Numbered from the stretch's first letter, positions 35,047 to 47,205 are shown. The stretch is DNA of 64,000 nucleotides from Druceiella hillmani (GCA_039881145.1 JAYKKI010000052.1:11043001-11107000); one strand, 5' to 3'. Program-made: numbers and translations. Notes: generated by a model not told the origin, from the sequence alone.

Positions 35047-36879
35047 GTTTACCACGATTTCTTATTGTTTCGCCATATCTGTCTGTTTATATGTTTATAT
35101 GTTTTGCCTAACTAGCCTTTTATTTTTGTATTTATTGAGATGAAATTTCGGTTTAATGATGCAAAATCTATTATGAAGTAAAATTTTAAAAATATTTGTG
35201 TGATACATCTTCCCGTACAATGGAAGAAACGAAAATAATAAAAATGACCTATCCCACCAAGTGATGTGTTAGATAATAGGTTTTTCAAAAATCTTGAAAG
35301 TTTGTTCTGGGAATATATAACTTTAATGCTTTGGTTTTTAGGTATTTGCTTCCAAAATCGCCGTTAGGTCACCGTCATCTTCCCTCCACCATCTTAACTT
35401 CTAAAAAACCTATAAAACACTGAATTGTAGCTGTTAATAAGTATTTTCTCTTTATAGCATCTAATATCTATAAACCTAAAGCTATTTCCCCCTATCATGG
35501 ACATGTTCGATACGCCCTTGCCCATGTTTTATTCTGTTTAGAAGGTATTATAATTTAAACACGACAAATATATAAACAGGCTCATTTCTTAGTCAATTTT
35601 AGTCACGGCTCATCGTAATAGAGATGAATCACAGGATTCAAGAATATTAGCTTTTTGGAAACTTTCCAGAGACAAGTAAGTTTCTTTATTTTCCAAAACA
35701 AGTAATTTTCAACCACCGAACTTGGAATTCCAAAACCATCCCTTTTTTTTTATATAAGTTTAAAGTATGTTGATCAAGCCATTAAAAACATTTTTTTCCT
35801 CAGTGGTTTAGTTTTAATAACCGGAGAAAAAATCTACAAATGGACCACTTTAGGTCCAACACAACCTGTTGTTCCACTTTGGGTGGATCGGTGGGTAATG
35901 TTGGATTACTCAATACTAAAACTCCACCTAATAACTACCTCCTTAAAATAGCGACTTTTATTTCATTTTTCTTATTATTATAAGGAAGCACTTACCATAG
36001 GATAGACATCCTACATCATTAATTCATGAAGTTTAGTTTTCTTGAGACGTCGCCGCATATCCGTCACAATGCGGCCCGCCTTCATTCCAGGGTTTGCGCG
36101 TTTCTATATCCGCATGTGTCGGTTGTATAATTTTTGCTCACTTTTGGAACAGGTTCGATTTATAGGTCACTGTTTCGACTGTACCACGTTGTATTGTCAA
36201 TTCTCCGCAATACTTTATTTTGGAAAGTTTATATTTGCTGGATATTTGTCTTCCTACTACATTCCCAAATTTGAACCTCGTAAGTCATGATTGGGGCCAA
36301 GATTTGAATAGAGAAATTGTCTTTATTTTATATTTAATCCTTTTTAATTTTACATCTAGATTCATTCCTATATTTAATATAGATTATTTCCTTGTAGGGG
36401 TTAACTTTATCGTTATCAAACAAGGGAAGTGGATTTATTTTATTGAAAGAAAAGTTAATTTAATACACCATTTTTATGTCCATTTAGTTATTTTATTTAT
36501 TACTCTTTGTCGACTTTGATGTATGTCTGACCATTGTAATGATAGCTGTTATAATGTAAAAGTGTAAAGAAAGCGTTGCTAGACGTGTATGTATGTTTAG
36601 GAGTATATCAAATAATGTTGAAGTATATGTGGTAGTAGTTACTTTCACACTTTTTGATACGTAATTATTATCGAAAGATTCAATGACGCGGAACTCAATG
36701 ATTGTAAATATTTTGTTTGTTTATTTTTAAATAAGTGTAATGTTAACTGGATATATTAACCACGATAATTTAAACAGAAATAAAGCCATCGGGAATATTA
36801 CACGAGCTTTCTTTAAAAAGAGTATTCAATCAAAAAGCCAAAAGTCCATTAACGACTTGAAACAACTGTTTGCGTAAGC
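35047..36879. other. Unannotated AT-rich stretch
   Basis: About 1.8 kb without recognised repeats. Frames at 36042-36290 (82 codons) and 36220-36519 (99 codons) are hydrophobic, AT-rich in codon use and without a domain I recognise. A possible old LINE tail is suggested by TTTATTGAGATGAAATTTCG near 35,133. Confidence 0.4.
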
Positions 36880-37255
36880 TTAACTCCCGAGTGAGCTTAT
36901 TTATTTTCTTTCAACGCATCGTTCTTTTTACGTGAGCGATTGATTACGTATCTGCGACGACGTACTCGCGCGCCTATCGGGCCACTGTAGTGTACCTCGA
37001 CCGACACAATTACCATTTATCAGTTGGGAACTATTTTCTAGTCAACCTGCCCACTCGAAAAGGACAAATGGGCCACTCAAAGGCGCCAACCAATTTCACT
37101 GATCCGGGAAGAAAAAAATCTCTTACAAAGGCCAGCCACTGGCGGCTCACTTCCGCTACGATCAGTTTATTGGAATGTCGTTTCTGTGACGGACTTTTTT
37201 TTGGTTGTAATGGCAATTGAACCCGTCGATGTAGGCGTCTTCGTTAAGTTGTAAA
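36880..37255. other. Unique island of balanced composition
   Basis: A patch with CGACGACGTACTCGCGCGCC, CAAAGGCGCCAACC and GGCCAGCCACTGGCGG stands out from its AT-rich surroundings and is not repeated in the window. A 76-codon frame on plus (36990-37220) and a 61-codon frame on minus overlap it but neither has a recognisable domain. Regulatory DNA or an untranslated exon is possible; direct evidence is absent. Confidence 0.4.
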
Positions 37256-37529
37256 GTGGATATGATTAACTTAGGTGGTAGCTGTGGGGTATTTGGACGT
37301 ATGAAGGTTAGTTTTTGATGTGTGGAACATTAAACACTTAGTTTAGAATCGTTAAATTTGGATAATTTGAATATTATTAATGGCAAGTTACAGCAGTTTA
37401 GAACAACTCATGACCCCAAGCGATTGAGTTAATATTTAGAAAAGTACACTTGAATTGAAAAGAGAAAAAAATATTTACTTTTGAATTGAGAAATGAAACG
37501 CTATTTAATAATTAAATGAAGAGAAATGT
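37256..37529. other. Spacer before the 67-bp minisatellite
   Basis: Nothing recognised. Confidence 0.4.
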
Positions 37530-38528
37530 TTCATGACATTCTGGGAAATGTTTGCACTAGTTATTAAATTGCAGCAATTCCCACCCGTAGTAATGTTTTA
37601 TGTCATTCTGGGAAATGTTTGCATTAGTTATTAAATTGCAGCAATTCCCACCTGTAGTAATGTTTTATGACATTCTGGGAAATGTTTGCATTAGTTATTA
37701 AATTGCAGCAATTCTCACCAGTATTAAAGTTTTATGTCATTCTGGGAAATGATTGCACTAGTTATTAAATTGCAGCAATTCCCACCCGTAGTAATGTTTT
37801 ATGTCATTCTGGGAAATGTTTGCATTAGTTATTAAATTGCAGCAATTCTCACCAGTATTAAAGTTTTATGTCATTCTGGGAACTGATTGCACTAGTTATT
37901 AAATTGTAGCAATTCCCACCAGTATTAACGTTTTACGTCATTCTGGGAAATGTTTGCACTAGTTATTAAATTGCAGCAATTCCCACCTGTAATAATGTTT
38001 TATGTCATCCTGGGAAATGTTTGCATTAGTTATTAAATTGCAGCAATTCCCACCTGTATTAATGTTTTATGCCATTCTGAGAAATGTTTGCATTAATTAT
38101 TAAATTGCAGCAATGCCCACCTGTAGTAACGTTTTATGTTATTCTGGGAAATGTTTGCATTAGTTATTAAATTGCAGCAATTCCACCTGTAGTAATGTTT
38201 TATGTCATTGTGGGAAATGTTTACCCTAGTTATTAAATTGCAACAATTCCCACCTGTAGTAATGTTTTATGTCATTCTGGAAAATGTTTGCACTAATTAT
38301 TAAATTGCAGCAATTCCCATCTGTAGTAATGTTTTATGTCGTTCTGGGAAATGTTTGCATTAGTTATTAAATTGCAGCAATTCCCACCTGTAGTAATGTT
38401 TTGTCATTCTGGGAAATGTTTGCACTAATTATTAAATTGCAGCAATTCCCATCCGTAGTAATGTTGTATGTCATTCTGGGAAATGTTTGCACTAGTTATT
38501 AAATTGCAGCAATTCCCAACTGTAGTAA
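37530..38528. repeat. 67-bp minisatellite, about 15 units
   Basis: Units run ATTCTGGGAAATGTTTGCA, then TAGTTATTAAATTGCAGC, AATTCCCACC and TGTAGTAATGTTTTATGTC. The period is 67 (for example 37538 to 37605). Unit-to-unit variation is scattered, with a few single-base indels (near 38,184 and 38,401). Variants ACCAGTATTAAAG recur at two positions (about 37,720 and 37,851), hinting at block duplication of two units. Confidence 0.9.
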
Positions 38529-39683
38529 TTAAAATACCAACAAGATTCACTGTAGATTAACGTGCGATTCGTTGGTCAAACCATAAATGCACGCTCTGCG
38601 TTTTTATATTGTTTATGAACGCCCTAAACCAATATTCTATTTATCTATGCTTCTGTATTACTAGGAACAAAAATTCTAACTGACATTTTAGTTTAGGATA
38701 TCGAAAATAAATTAACAGGAATTATTATCTACCAATAGGATGGCGAATCACTCGCTGGCTAATCTCCTGGCTAATCGCTGGCTGACGCCCAACATTGTAG
38801 TACTACATGTTGCCTCCCAATAACTTTTTGACAATTATATTCGATAGGTTAGGTTATCAACAGTAAGCGACTTTTCCATACGTAATCGAGGGTTTAACGC
38901 CTCTGAACGCTCTGTTTTATGTAAAATTGTAGATTTTTTCGCCCTCTAGCTATAGTGATTTGAAAATCTTTATCGTATTGGGATGATAATTCCGATAGAT
39001 GATGGCTTTGATACAGCATGGCATACATATAAACATTGTGTAAGTTATACACGTGAGCAGGATTTTGTAATTGAATTTCTGTTGAATGATTATATTATAA
39101 TAATCGTTATTATAATTTATTATATATACAATTCCACGTGTTAATATGCATTTATTATTACAACTTCTTTCTATCATAAGTCTATATTAATACTAGCTTT
39201 TGTCTAATTTTGAAGAACAGAGGTTGATTGCATTCCATAACTACGCTCAACTATAACTGCTTTTATTTAACTTTATTATTCTTGATTTTTAAATATAAAA
39301 AAAATATATTCGTTATATAAATTTCATCATTTTCATGAAACATTTAAATTATATCTAATCGTATATAATTAGAATGTTTCTTAATATAACTAAACAGCTA
39401 TTATTCATTTATTTATTTGTTACGTGTTATATTTATGGTAAATTTGCCATATGTATTAACGAAACGCGTCATTTGTACAAGAGAGCACGGACGGAAAGCC
39501 GTTTACGACTGTGGAATATTTGGTAAAGAAACTATGGATAGATAGAAAGTTACCAACTAACTTAGCTATCTACGTGGGAGGATAGATATGATATTGGTTT
39601 GGGGCGTAAGTAAGTAGTTGTACGATAAAGTTAAGAGTAAAAGAACGTTTGAGAAGAGCGGTGCGAAGGGACAAGTAGATCCG
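38529..39683. other. Unannotated stretch with small repeats
   Basis: Contains irregular repeats of CTGGCTAATC (38,755-38,785) and an ACTAGCTTTTGTC phrase near 39,191 similar to the end of the 183-bp array. The region 39,460-39,680 is less AT-rich and continues into the dispersed repeat below; it may be part of the same element. Confidence 0.35.
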
Positions 39684-39806
39684 TAAAAAACGGAAGCAGA
39701 GAACAGTCGCCGGGCATGAAAAAAGGAAGTTTTCCTAGAAAATTGTTTATCAAAATAAATATTTCTTAAATCATTGTTAAAATCATCAAGCTTCTTTTCT
39801 GATAGG
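39684..39806 (+). repeat. Dispersed repeat family, copy 1
   Basis: AGATCCGTAAAAAACGGAAG, AGAAAATTGTTTATCAAAAT, TTAAATCATTGTTAAAATCA and CTTCTTTTCTGATAG line up in order with the copy at 61,333-61,463 and in part with an inverted copy at 44,452-44,516. No coding capacity. Unclassified; could be a retroposon or the end of a larger element. Confidence 0.7.
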
Positions 39807-39890
39807 TAATCAATCGATAGAAAAACGAATCACCATAATTGGTTCATAATTGTTAATTACTTAGTAACAGTTAACAACTGCGTTTCCTCA

Positions 39891-39900
39891 TATATATATG

Positions 39901-39956
<56 letters not shown>
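39891..39956. repeat. (TA)n microsatellite
   Basis: TA tract with two TATG interruptions. Confidence 0.95.
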
Positions 39957-39957
<1 letters not shown>

Positions 39958-40670
39958 CAAATTATTTTAAAAATTATAAAGCAGGAAGTCACGGGTAATA
40001 ATAAGGCGGTAACTTATCAGACACACGTAACTGATAAGCTAGGCGTGATTGATTGCATTGATCGAGAGCATCAGTTATATAATTCTTCAGAATATTTGTG
40101 GAGTGCGAAACCCGCAATACCAAGTTCCATGCTACACTCGAATATATGTTTTCTCGAATTTAAGCTTCTGGTTAGCTTCGTAGCAAGTCTGCCATATGTG
40201 TCAGTCAGATACATAAAGTATATAAATAAATAAGTTTTATTTATGTACATGCGAGGTTTTTTCGTAATTATTGTTTTAATTTTGTATGTTAAGTTATCGT
40301 TCTTTGGTTTACCTGGAATCAATTTTTCCAGTTACGTTCTGTGCTTTATACTTAAACTTACCATAAATAATATAATTTTGTAATTTTCATTAACTTAAGA
40401 AGTATAATCTTTGGACATTTGTTTTCTATGAATTCGCTGAAATTTCGCGACCGTATGCGAGTGCAACAAAGAACGTATCTATTTATTAATATAAATAATT
40501 CTTTTCATCAAATCAAATGTATTTTATACATGTTATTACCATATTTTTTTGCTGGGATCGCAATTTTGACAGTGATTGTTTCGAAAACAATTTGAAATAT
40601 TTATAAAAGTTCCTTAATCTTTTCTACTTAGTTTTGGTGCACAAAATCATCTGTATAAATAATATACACG
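39957..40670. other. Unannotated AT-rich stretch
   Basis: Overlapping opposite-strand frames at 40045-40322 have no domain. Nothing else recognised. Confidence 0.45.
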
Positions 40671-40671
40671 T

Positions 40672-40835
40672 TTTTCTTCCTACCTGTGTATATGTATACA
40701 AATATTTTCTTACTACCTGTGTATATATAGACAAATATTTTCTTACTACCTGTGTATATGTATACAAATATTTTCTTACTACTTGTGTATATGTATACAA
40801 ATATTTTCTTACTACCTGTGTATATGTATATAAAG
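40672..40835. repeat. 33-bp minisatellite, 5 units
   Basis: TACCTGTGTATATGTATAC plus AAATATTTTCTTAC repeats with an exact 33-bp period (for example TTTT runs at 40705 and 40738). Because 33 is 11 codons, both strands stay open for 70-73 codons with an 11-residue peptide repeat; these frames are not genes. Confidence 0.9.
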
Positions 40836-40917
40836 AACATATCTATTATTTATAAGGATTAATCTGTACATCAATTTGATTATATTTAAACCGTGTTCCT
40901 GTAAAAAAAATATTTGT

Positions 40918-40962
40918 TTTAGGATTCCGTACCTCAAAAGGAAAAAAGAAACGCTTAAAAAT
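40918..40962 (+). mobile_element. Short retroposon-like fragment
   Basis: GGATTCCGTACCTCAAAAGG followed by an A-rich run resembles a motif that recurs near the 3' ends of insect retroposons. Only about 40 bp is recognisable, so the family is not assigned. Confidence 0.35.
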
Positions 40963-42439
40963 TAACCCTAGCTTTGGAGGACACGGGGCCTCATCGTGAT
41001 ATCATTTTCTTTTCTATCGGATATCTTCCCGACACCTTGTGGATTTGCAAGATAAGACCTATATGCTTTTAGTTTATTTGTGACAATCGTTCAAATCAGA
41101 CGTGGAGTTAGATTGACCCTGGTGTGCCTTACTGTTTTGTAGCAAAAAAGTGAATCGATAAAATTATAAAAATAATAATTTTAGTGTAGATATTTTACGT
41201 AATATTACACATATATTTTCTATACAGAATGGTTCACACTCATAGGTGGGGAATATCGGATTTGAGAAGATTCGCGTGTTCGAGATCATCTAGTGAACAA
41301 TTTTGAACGTTATTTTTAAAAGAAGTTCCAATAAAAAAATTCCATAGGTACGTAAATTTATCTCAATAAAACCTTTTCCCCATTATTTTCCATATCTGTC
41401 TACTTCATTTCCCGGAATAAATATACTTATTGAAAGGTCTATAAAGATATCAAGTTTTGCCGCTAAATAAAATTATAAAAATATATTTTGTATAAAATTA
41501 TTTTTATAAACTGAAAATTTTGTTATAAAAGTTATTTTGGTTTATTCCATTAACTTTTTGGAATATTAAGTGTTATGGGAAATTAGCCTTTTTAAAAAAT
41601 GTGAAATTTACCGTAAATGTTATTATTAAATATATATTTTCACCTTTAACTGGGGTTGGCTCCACTGACCCGACACCGAGCATATAAGGACTCAATTTTT
41701 GCTGAAGTTTGCGCTCTCAAGGTTAATATTAAATCAAGCATACACACGCGAAGTTGGAGGCACACACTTCTATAATGCCGACCTTCACTTCGACAATTTC
41801 CTGAATATACTCTTTGTACGAGCATATCGAAAGTAAAGCCACACACAACACTAGAGTACAGGATGTAGGCACTATTGTGTACTCGTATCTATTATTGTTT
41901 GCGGCCATTCTCCGCCGTGGCGATTGTGTCCACCGCCCCTAGTGTTGGAAACATGAACCGGTTTTTTGTTTGCCTATTCCGTTTTGTTTGTTGAACAGTG
42001 TATTATATAAGTGAATGAGTAATCTAAGAATGTTTCCCCGTTGCTTTCGGTAAATTATAGTTCGCTTGCTAAGTGGTTTAGTTTAGTAGTTTATGGCTCT
42101 GTTCCGGTCTCGTACTCTGACTGCCAGACTGGCTGCGAAGGTTATTTACAAAATCCGAGTAGCTAATAATCCGAGTAGAAAATAATGTAATTGATGGATA
42201 TTGAGCTTAGTTTACCATTAGTTACGCATTTTTAGCCATATTTTTAGTGTCCTATCGGGACAACAACTTTCCTCGAATTTTGAATGGAACTACGACAAGG
42301 AAATATCGCTCCCCAGAGACAATCGCAATCTTTATTAGAACATATCTAAAAAGTAATTATAACGTAAGTGATATTATTGAAATTATAATATCCCCTATTG
42401 TTTTGACTTTTCCACCATCTGTCCCTTACAGACAAGAAG
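40963..42439. other. Unannotated stretch
   Basis: No delimited element. 41,640-41,960 is slightly richer in GC (TGGGGTTGGCTCCACTGACC, GCGGCCATTCTCCGCC) with no clear frame; the minus-strand 66-codon frame there has no domain. The remainder is AT-rich. Confidence 0.35.
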
Positions 42440-42790
42440 AAATTTGGCAATATCTCTACTCCAGTAAAAAGTTAAACAAGATATCCACCATCTGTCTACA
42501 AACAATATTCGCGTACTTTGGCTACATATCTCGATGGGAAGAAGATAGCATGGAAAAGTTATTCATGATTGGCAAAGTGGAAAGAGATAAAAATAAGGGG
42601 GAAGAGAAAAATAGAAAAATAAGGAGAAAGAGACCAAGAGACAATTTTGAGTACGGATAGATGGTCGGTTCAGACATGAAAGCTATCCGGTAAACGCTTC
42701 AACGATGCGACACGACTTTTCTAAGAATGGGAATAGTGGAAAGAATAATCTAATCCTGTGAGCGGCAACTCCAAGTTTTAGAGATATTAA
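42440..42790 (+). pseudogene. LINE reverse transcriptase C-terminal remnant
   Basis: In the frame open from 42247, residues from about 42,465 read KLNKISTICLQTIFAYFGY, then SRWEEDSMEKLFMIGKVE, the eroded form of the insect LINE block RLSTICLRRI-FGHI-R-GDSLEKL-V-GKV. Further on, another frame gives RWSVQT*KLSGKRFNDATR and EWE-WKE separated by stops, the expected last block (TRWSDQIK...EWRR). The 137-codon frame at 42247-42660 is therefore not a host gene. The RT core is absent. Upstream sequence 42,247-42,450 is not recognisable. Confidence 0.8.
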
Positions 42791-43125
42791 TGGTCTTATG
42801 ACATATTCCGTGCATCAGTCTTTGCGAGTGAACTCCGTTTAATGAAGAATGAAACTGATTCAAAACCAAAAGAATTAATGTCGCGGGAAACACCATATGC
42901 TTTGATAACTACTTTGTTTATTCATAGAAGCGATACATTATTTTACAATTTTTTATATATTTCCCGACAAAAAGCATGTTTCCTGCACGGGCATTTCCAT
43001 TGTCTTTCCAAATAGGAATTAGCTCATTTTTGGACTCCATTTCCTCTGTAGCACGTGTCAGTCATACATGGATTTCCCTGTAAGTGTAAGCGATGCTGTC
43101 AAGCGGGTCTAACTGAAATATGAAG

Positions 43126-43128
<3 letters not shown>
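42791..43128. other. Unannotated stretch
   Basis: Nothing recognised between LINE tail and (TA)n tract. Confidence 0.4.

Positions 43129-43183
<55 letters not shown>
43129..43183. repeat. (TA)n microsatellite
   Basis: Uninterrupted TA tract; a minus-strand frame reads into it as Tyr-Ile repeats. Confidence 0.95.
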
Positions 43184-43186
<3 letters not shown>

Positions 43187-43374
43187 TAGACTTTTTTTAT
43201 GTTTTACGTCCATAGACTTATTGCACACCCGGCAGTGTAGTTTTTTATCGACTAGCGCGCCAGCCTCGAGTTTTGACGGTAGAAGTAAATATAACTCGGC
43301 TAATTGCATATTGGATCTAAATTTACCTTTGACAAATGACATGCGTCTCCGTCCGTTGACTTGTATGTACGAGG

Positions 43375-44307
43375 TAAGGTCCAAAAGTTTTCGGCCTACT
43401 CACTTTAGATTAATCAGTGATACACGTTTTTAGTCATCAATCACCATCGACCTATTCTACATCTACCCATAAAAATATTGCGTCAAATCTTTCTGTTGTC
43501 AAGATATAAAGTGAAACTGTCGATTTAAAAATTGAAAATGCGTAAACTCGAGTATCGGGCTGTGATCAACTTTTTAACAAAGGAAGAGAAGACACCATCG
43601 GACATGAAGTTTGGATGCTATGTACGGGCCCTCTTTACCATCATATTCAATCGCAAAAGAACGGGCGGAACAGTTTCGTTTAGGTAGAGAATCCATCAAA
43701 AGTGAACTACGTTCAGGGTAAATCATCTGAGGTCATCGCGGAAGAAAATATTGAATGAGTGGAGGAAATAGTACTGAAATATAGGCGTGTAAAGACAAGA
43801 TAATTAGTATCAATGACTGGTCTTTCAAAAACAACAGTAATCATAATCCAACATGAACATTTGGCTATGAATAAGATCAGTGCAAGATGGATCCCCAAAC
43901 TTCTTTCCGCTGTTCGGAAACAAGAGCGGGTGATGTACTGCATACTCAATTTTTATCTGTCTGTGAAGGTCGACAGGAAGAAGTTTCGCAAGAACTGTTT
44001 ACGGGTGATGAAACCATGGTCTTTTTTCATGATGCCTCCGGGCTTACTGCGACCATAAAAAGCAAAGGTAACACAATCTCTTAACAGATTATGGTCTCAA
44101 TCTTTTGAGATTCTGAAGGAATTTTATTGATAGATTTTAAGGAACGGAATACAACAGTAACAGGTGACTGTTCCGCTTCCTTTGTACATCAATTACGAGA
44201 TTCTATTAAAGAAAAACGTCGAGGAAAATTATCGCGAAGTGTTGCTGTTACACAAAAACGCCCGGTCCGCACATCAGGGGTTTGTCATCGGAAACTTTTG
44301 GACCTTT
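43375..44307 (+). mobile_element. Mariner-like element, inactivated, both termini present
   Basis: The left terminus AGGTCCAAAAGTTTTCGGCC begins at 43377 next to a TA dinucleotide (43375-43376), the mariner target. The right terminus, read inward on the other strand, is AGGTCCAAAAGTTTCCGATG, ending at 44305; 15 of the outer bases are identical at both ends before divergence. The right-hand TA has become TT. The element is about 929 bp, shorter than the roughly 1.3 kb usual for full mariners, because sequence after the second catalytic block is deleted up to the right terminus. The transposase frame is broken (separate entry). Confidence 0.9.
43538..44283 (+). pseudogene. Mariner transposase pseudogene
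   Basis: It begins with ATG at 43538 (MRKLEYRAVINFLTKEEKTP), the N-terminal helix-turn-helix region. Frameshifts follow: FRLGRESIKSELRSG (about 43,676) and EVIAEENIE, then an in-frame TGA and a TAA before MTGLSKTTVIIIQHEHLAMN (43,813) and KISARWIPKLLSAVRKQERV. After another shift comes LSVCEGRQEEV and FTGDET (about 44,000), the first catalytic Asp block. DSEGILLIDFKERNTT follows, then LLLHKNA, where the second catalytic Asp (normally HDNA) reads Lys. The segment with the third Asp is deleted. At least three frameshifts and three stops. Catalytically dead; the subfamily is not assigned. Confidence 0.9.
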
Positions 44308-44451
44308 TCTCGTATGTAGGTATATGTGTACGTAGGAGGACACGCCATAGGTTGCAATTCTTGACGGACTTGCTGAATTTTTTTTATGGATTGGTTAACT
44401 GTCAGAATCGAAGCCAATTGAAACAATATTATAACAATACAAGTATTCACC

Positions 44452-44516
44452 AATTCAAACAATTTAATTTTTATAAACAATTTTCTTTATAGAACTGCGT
44501 TTTGTGCGGATCTTCT
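44452..44516 (-). repeat. Dispersed repeat family, inverted partial copy
   Basis: On the minus strand it reads AAGATCCGCACAAAACGCAG, then GAAAATTGTTTATAAAAATT, matching 61,352-61,412 closely. It lies about 150 bp after the mariner right end and is not part of it. Confidence 0.7.
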
Positions 44517-45089
44517 TGCCTCTTATCTATGCTCCTACCCTTTTCGACATGTTCTTATTTTTAGCTTTTTCTCATAATTTTTTATTTAATAAACCATAAA
44601 AAGGTGGCGTGTTCACTTATGGCATTGCCAGCGATTGTTACAGTGTCCCATAACTAAAATGTCCATAAGGGAACCCTTCAATTGCATAGACATTGTTAAA
44701 GATAACCCAAGTAAGAATCCGATTGAGAAAAATATATTATTATTATGTACGTAACAACAGAGGGACCGAGGAAACGTATATGTTTGCTTTATATATCTGT
44801 AGTCAAATTTAGTTTTGTTTTTCTTCAGTAATATACACCTGTAACGGACTTTGTAGTGAAACCTCTCGACTACGATGTTCGCACTGTTTATTCAGAAACA
44901 ATTATGTTATAATACGATTATAAATCTACATGTCGTTTAGAAAGCGATTTAAATTTATGTATAGTTAACATGACGAAAGCTAGTAGTTGAATGTCTCTTC
45001 ACCATATATAACCAAACATTTGTACATCTAAAAAAATACCCTTAACATTGATATTTATGGGGTCGCCCAAACTTTTATTATATTTTGCT
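44517..45089. other. Unannotated AT-rich stretch
   Basis: Nothing recognised. Confidence 0.45.
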
Positions 45090-45410
45090 GGTAATTTGTA
45101 AGGTCCACTTAAATACAAATAATATGATATCAAAGGTTCACAGAATAAAAGATAATGCAGTTCTGCCACTGCCCACAAATGTTTTGGGAGAAAAACCCAA
45201 ACTGGCATTCACATGTGTTTCATATTAAGTTCACTCAAACACGAGTAATATGAGATCATATATTTCGTAGGACAAAAGGTGGTTACATCTTTGTTACTGC
45301 TAAAGTGTTTTGGGTGATCGTTCCAAATTTATTTTTACATGTGATTCACATTACATTTGTAGAGTCCAGAAGTAATCTGATATTGTCACATCATAAACAA
45401 GAGCTTTTAC
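45090..45410. repeat. Old ~126-bp tandem repeat, 2-3 units
   Basis: GTCCACTTAAATACAAATAATATGA-type sequence at 45,102 recurs in diverged form at about 45,229 (TTCACTCAAACACGAGTAATATGAG) and 45,363 (AGTCCAGAAGTAATCTGA). Shared landmarks are CTGC-AC/TAAATGTTTTGGG and CACATGTG-TTCATATTA. Units are too diverged for recent duplication. Confidence 0.6.
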
Positions 45411-46769
45411 GTTATTTCCGAAAATAATACAAACAAAGACATTTGGGGGAGTACAAGTACGGTTGTCACGTCAAACACCTTTACGGCATCGCAGACAGCG
45501 GATGTGGAATGTGACTTACTTGTTTGTATGTTTATTCGTCTATATTTTGTCTATCTACTCAATTTTCGTATATTATTCCTTATAGAATATTTAAAGCAAT
45601 AAAAAAATTCAACGTGGCTTTCTTTGTATTGGCATTTACGCTATCTTCGGTATTGCAAAATATTGTAAACAGACGAATTAAAGTCAAACATTGTAAAATC
45701 AGTTGTGGCATACTTTTCAAGTTCTTTTGTCTTTAGTGTATTTTAAGTAAGTCAAAGAAGTTCTACGAATGAATGCTGATAATATAGTGACGAAAGTTGA
45801 AAAGAATGGCTGCAAAGCGAAGTATAAAATAAAGATAGGGGATGTGTTTACAAATGGAATTACTTTATTTATCATGAGTCATCACAAATATGGGTTCCTA
45901 GTGCAATATATATTTAATAACGTCAACAATAATTGAATAGAGGTGGCATATATTTTTGTCAATATCTCCAACATCTGGAATCATCGTTACAATTTTCCTA
46001 CAATCTTTGCGTAGGCTTCTAAAAACCCTGCTTTTCATAAGTTTATGTTCAGTGATTTCGGAAATAAGGGACGATATACATATATATTATAAAAAAATTA
46101 TTTCTGAGACCTTTATAATTAGCCCTTACAAACTGTACCCCACAATATATATGTGATTTTAAACAAATTCTGATACTTAATTTGCTAAGCCCCTACCTCA
46201 CCTAACATATCTATGTCAATATTTTTTGTGTTAGCAAAAAAGCTTTGTTAAATTTTAAGTTTCTGCTACGTCAAGCGATTTATGAAACAAAAACGGCCCA
46301 GGGCCAAGGCACAGACGGAAACTTGAGTGATCTTTTAAGGATTCTGTTTTTCTTTTGAGGTGTGAAAACCTTAAAACGAACCTTAAAACAATAAATTATG
46401 ATAAGTAAAACTGAACAATAATAGGCTTTCAGGTTTTCTTTTGATAATCTATGATAATAAACTTGCAAGAAAGCTAATATAACTAATAACCACATTTCAT
46501 CGGTGACACCCTTTAGTGCGGGATTTTTTTAGATATTTAAGTATTTTCGAAACTATAAAAGCTAGAGAAAGGAAAATAGTAAAATGAATCAGGTAACTTG
46601 GCCATCACATCAGAATAATCAGCCAAGTCTCGTGATGCTTTGGACATAAAAATAGTAAGATCTCATAAGAATCCTCTGCAAAATTCCGCCTTTATTTCTA
46701 TTGAACGTTGTATGAATTGGCAGTTGCGCAGAACAATAATTTGAGATTACTTTTTACATTTACATTAAA
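45411..46769. other. Unannotated AT-rich stretch
   Basis: About 1.36 kb with no recognised element. Frames of 66-71 codons are hydrophobic and AT-biased, without domains. Confidence 0.45.
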
Positions 46770-46867
46770 GAGTTTATAGAGCTATTGTATATAGAGCTAT
46801 TGTGATTTTAGAGAGATTTTATAGAGCTATTGTATATAGAGCTATCGATCGATCGATGAGTCGATCA
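46770..46867. repeat. Irregular TATAGAGCTATTG repeats plus (GATC)n
   Basis: TATAGAGCTATTGTATATAG occurs at about 46,777 and 46,823 and part-copies between; then ATCGATCGATCGATGAG. Short, low complexity. Confidence 0.75.
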
Positions 46868-46929
46868 GTGTCAAAATAGGGAAACTTCATAGACATTTAA
46901 AATCTTTCGTACTAGAAAAGATAAATAAA

Positions 46930-47200
46930 TGTTGTCATATTTATTACCACTTTTTGCTCCACGCCTGAGCTTAGAGCTTCCACAGCTCCCTCGCACACGA
47001 CCTTGTGCCAGATTCTTCACTTGTCTCCTGTCCATTCCTGCTTCTTTGACCTTCTGCAGTAAGCTAAATCTTCAGATTGATTTGGGTATTCCTCCGGTGT
47101 CCTTTGGGTTCTATTCAAGCGCTTCCTTGGCGTGTCAGCTCCTACGCACAGCTGGAGTTTACTCCTTAAGTACGATTGTCTTGGAATGTATAAAATAGGT
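46930..47200 (-). pseudogene. Probable LINE C-terminal remnant (minus strand)
   Basis: The minus strand gives TPRKRLNRTQRTPEE in one frame, and LLQKVKEAGMDRRQVKNLAQ followed, after a shift, by EGAVEALSSGVEQK. The pattern of a basic RKRW-like start, a helical segment and a final RVRW-E-VEAL tail fits the end of insect LINE ORF2 proteins. Stops and a frameshift interrupt it. The 89-codon plus-strand frame (46929-47198) is a shadow of it. Weaker evidence than the other LINE ends because no RT motif is included. Confidence 0.5.
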
Positions 47201-47202
47201 AA

Positions 47203-47205
<3 letters not shown>

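Noticed and set aside
39460..39720. Possible LTR or gag region because of lower AT content and ordered repeats at its end
   Set aside because: No TG..CA long terminal repeats, primer-binding site or polyprotein motif visible; only the ~120-bp dispersed module is supported.
40628..40855. Peptides with 11-residue repeats on both strands, resembling repeat proteins
   Set aside because: Product of a 33-bp minisatellite; both strands are open because the period is a multiple of three.
42247..42660. 137-codon frame as a host gene
   Set aside because: Its C-terminal half is an eroded LINE reverse transcriptase end, and the following frames continue that LINE.
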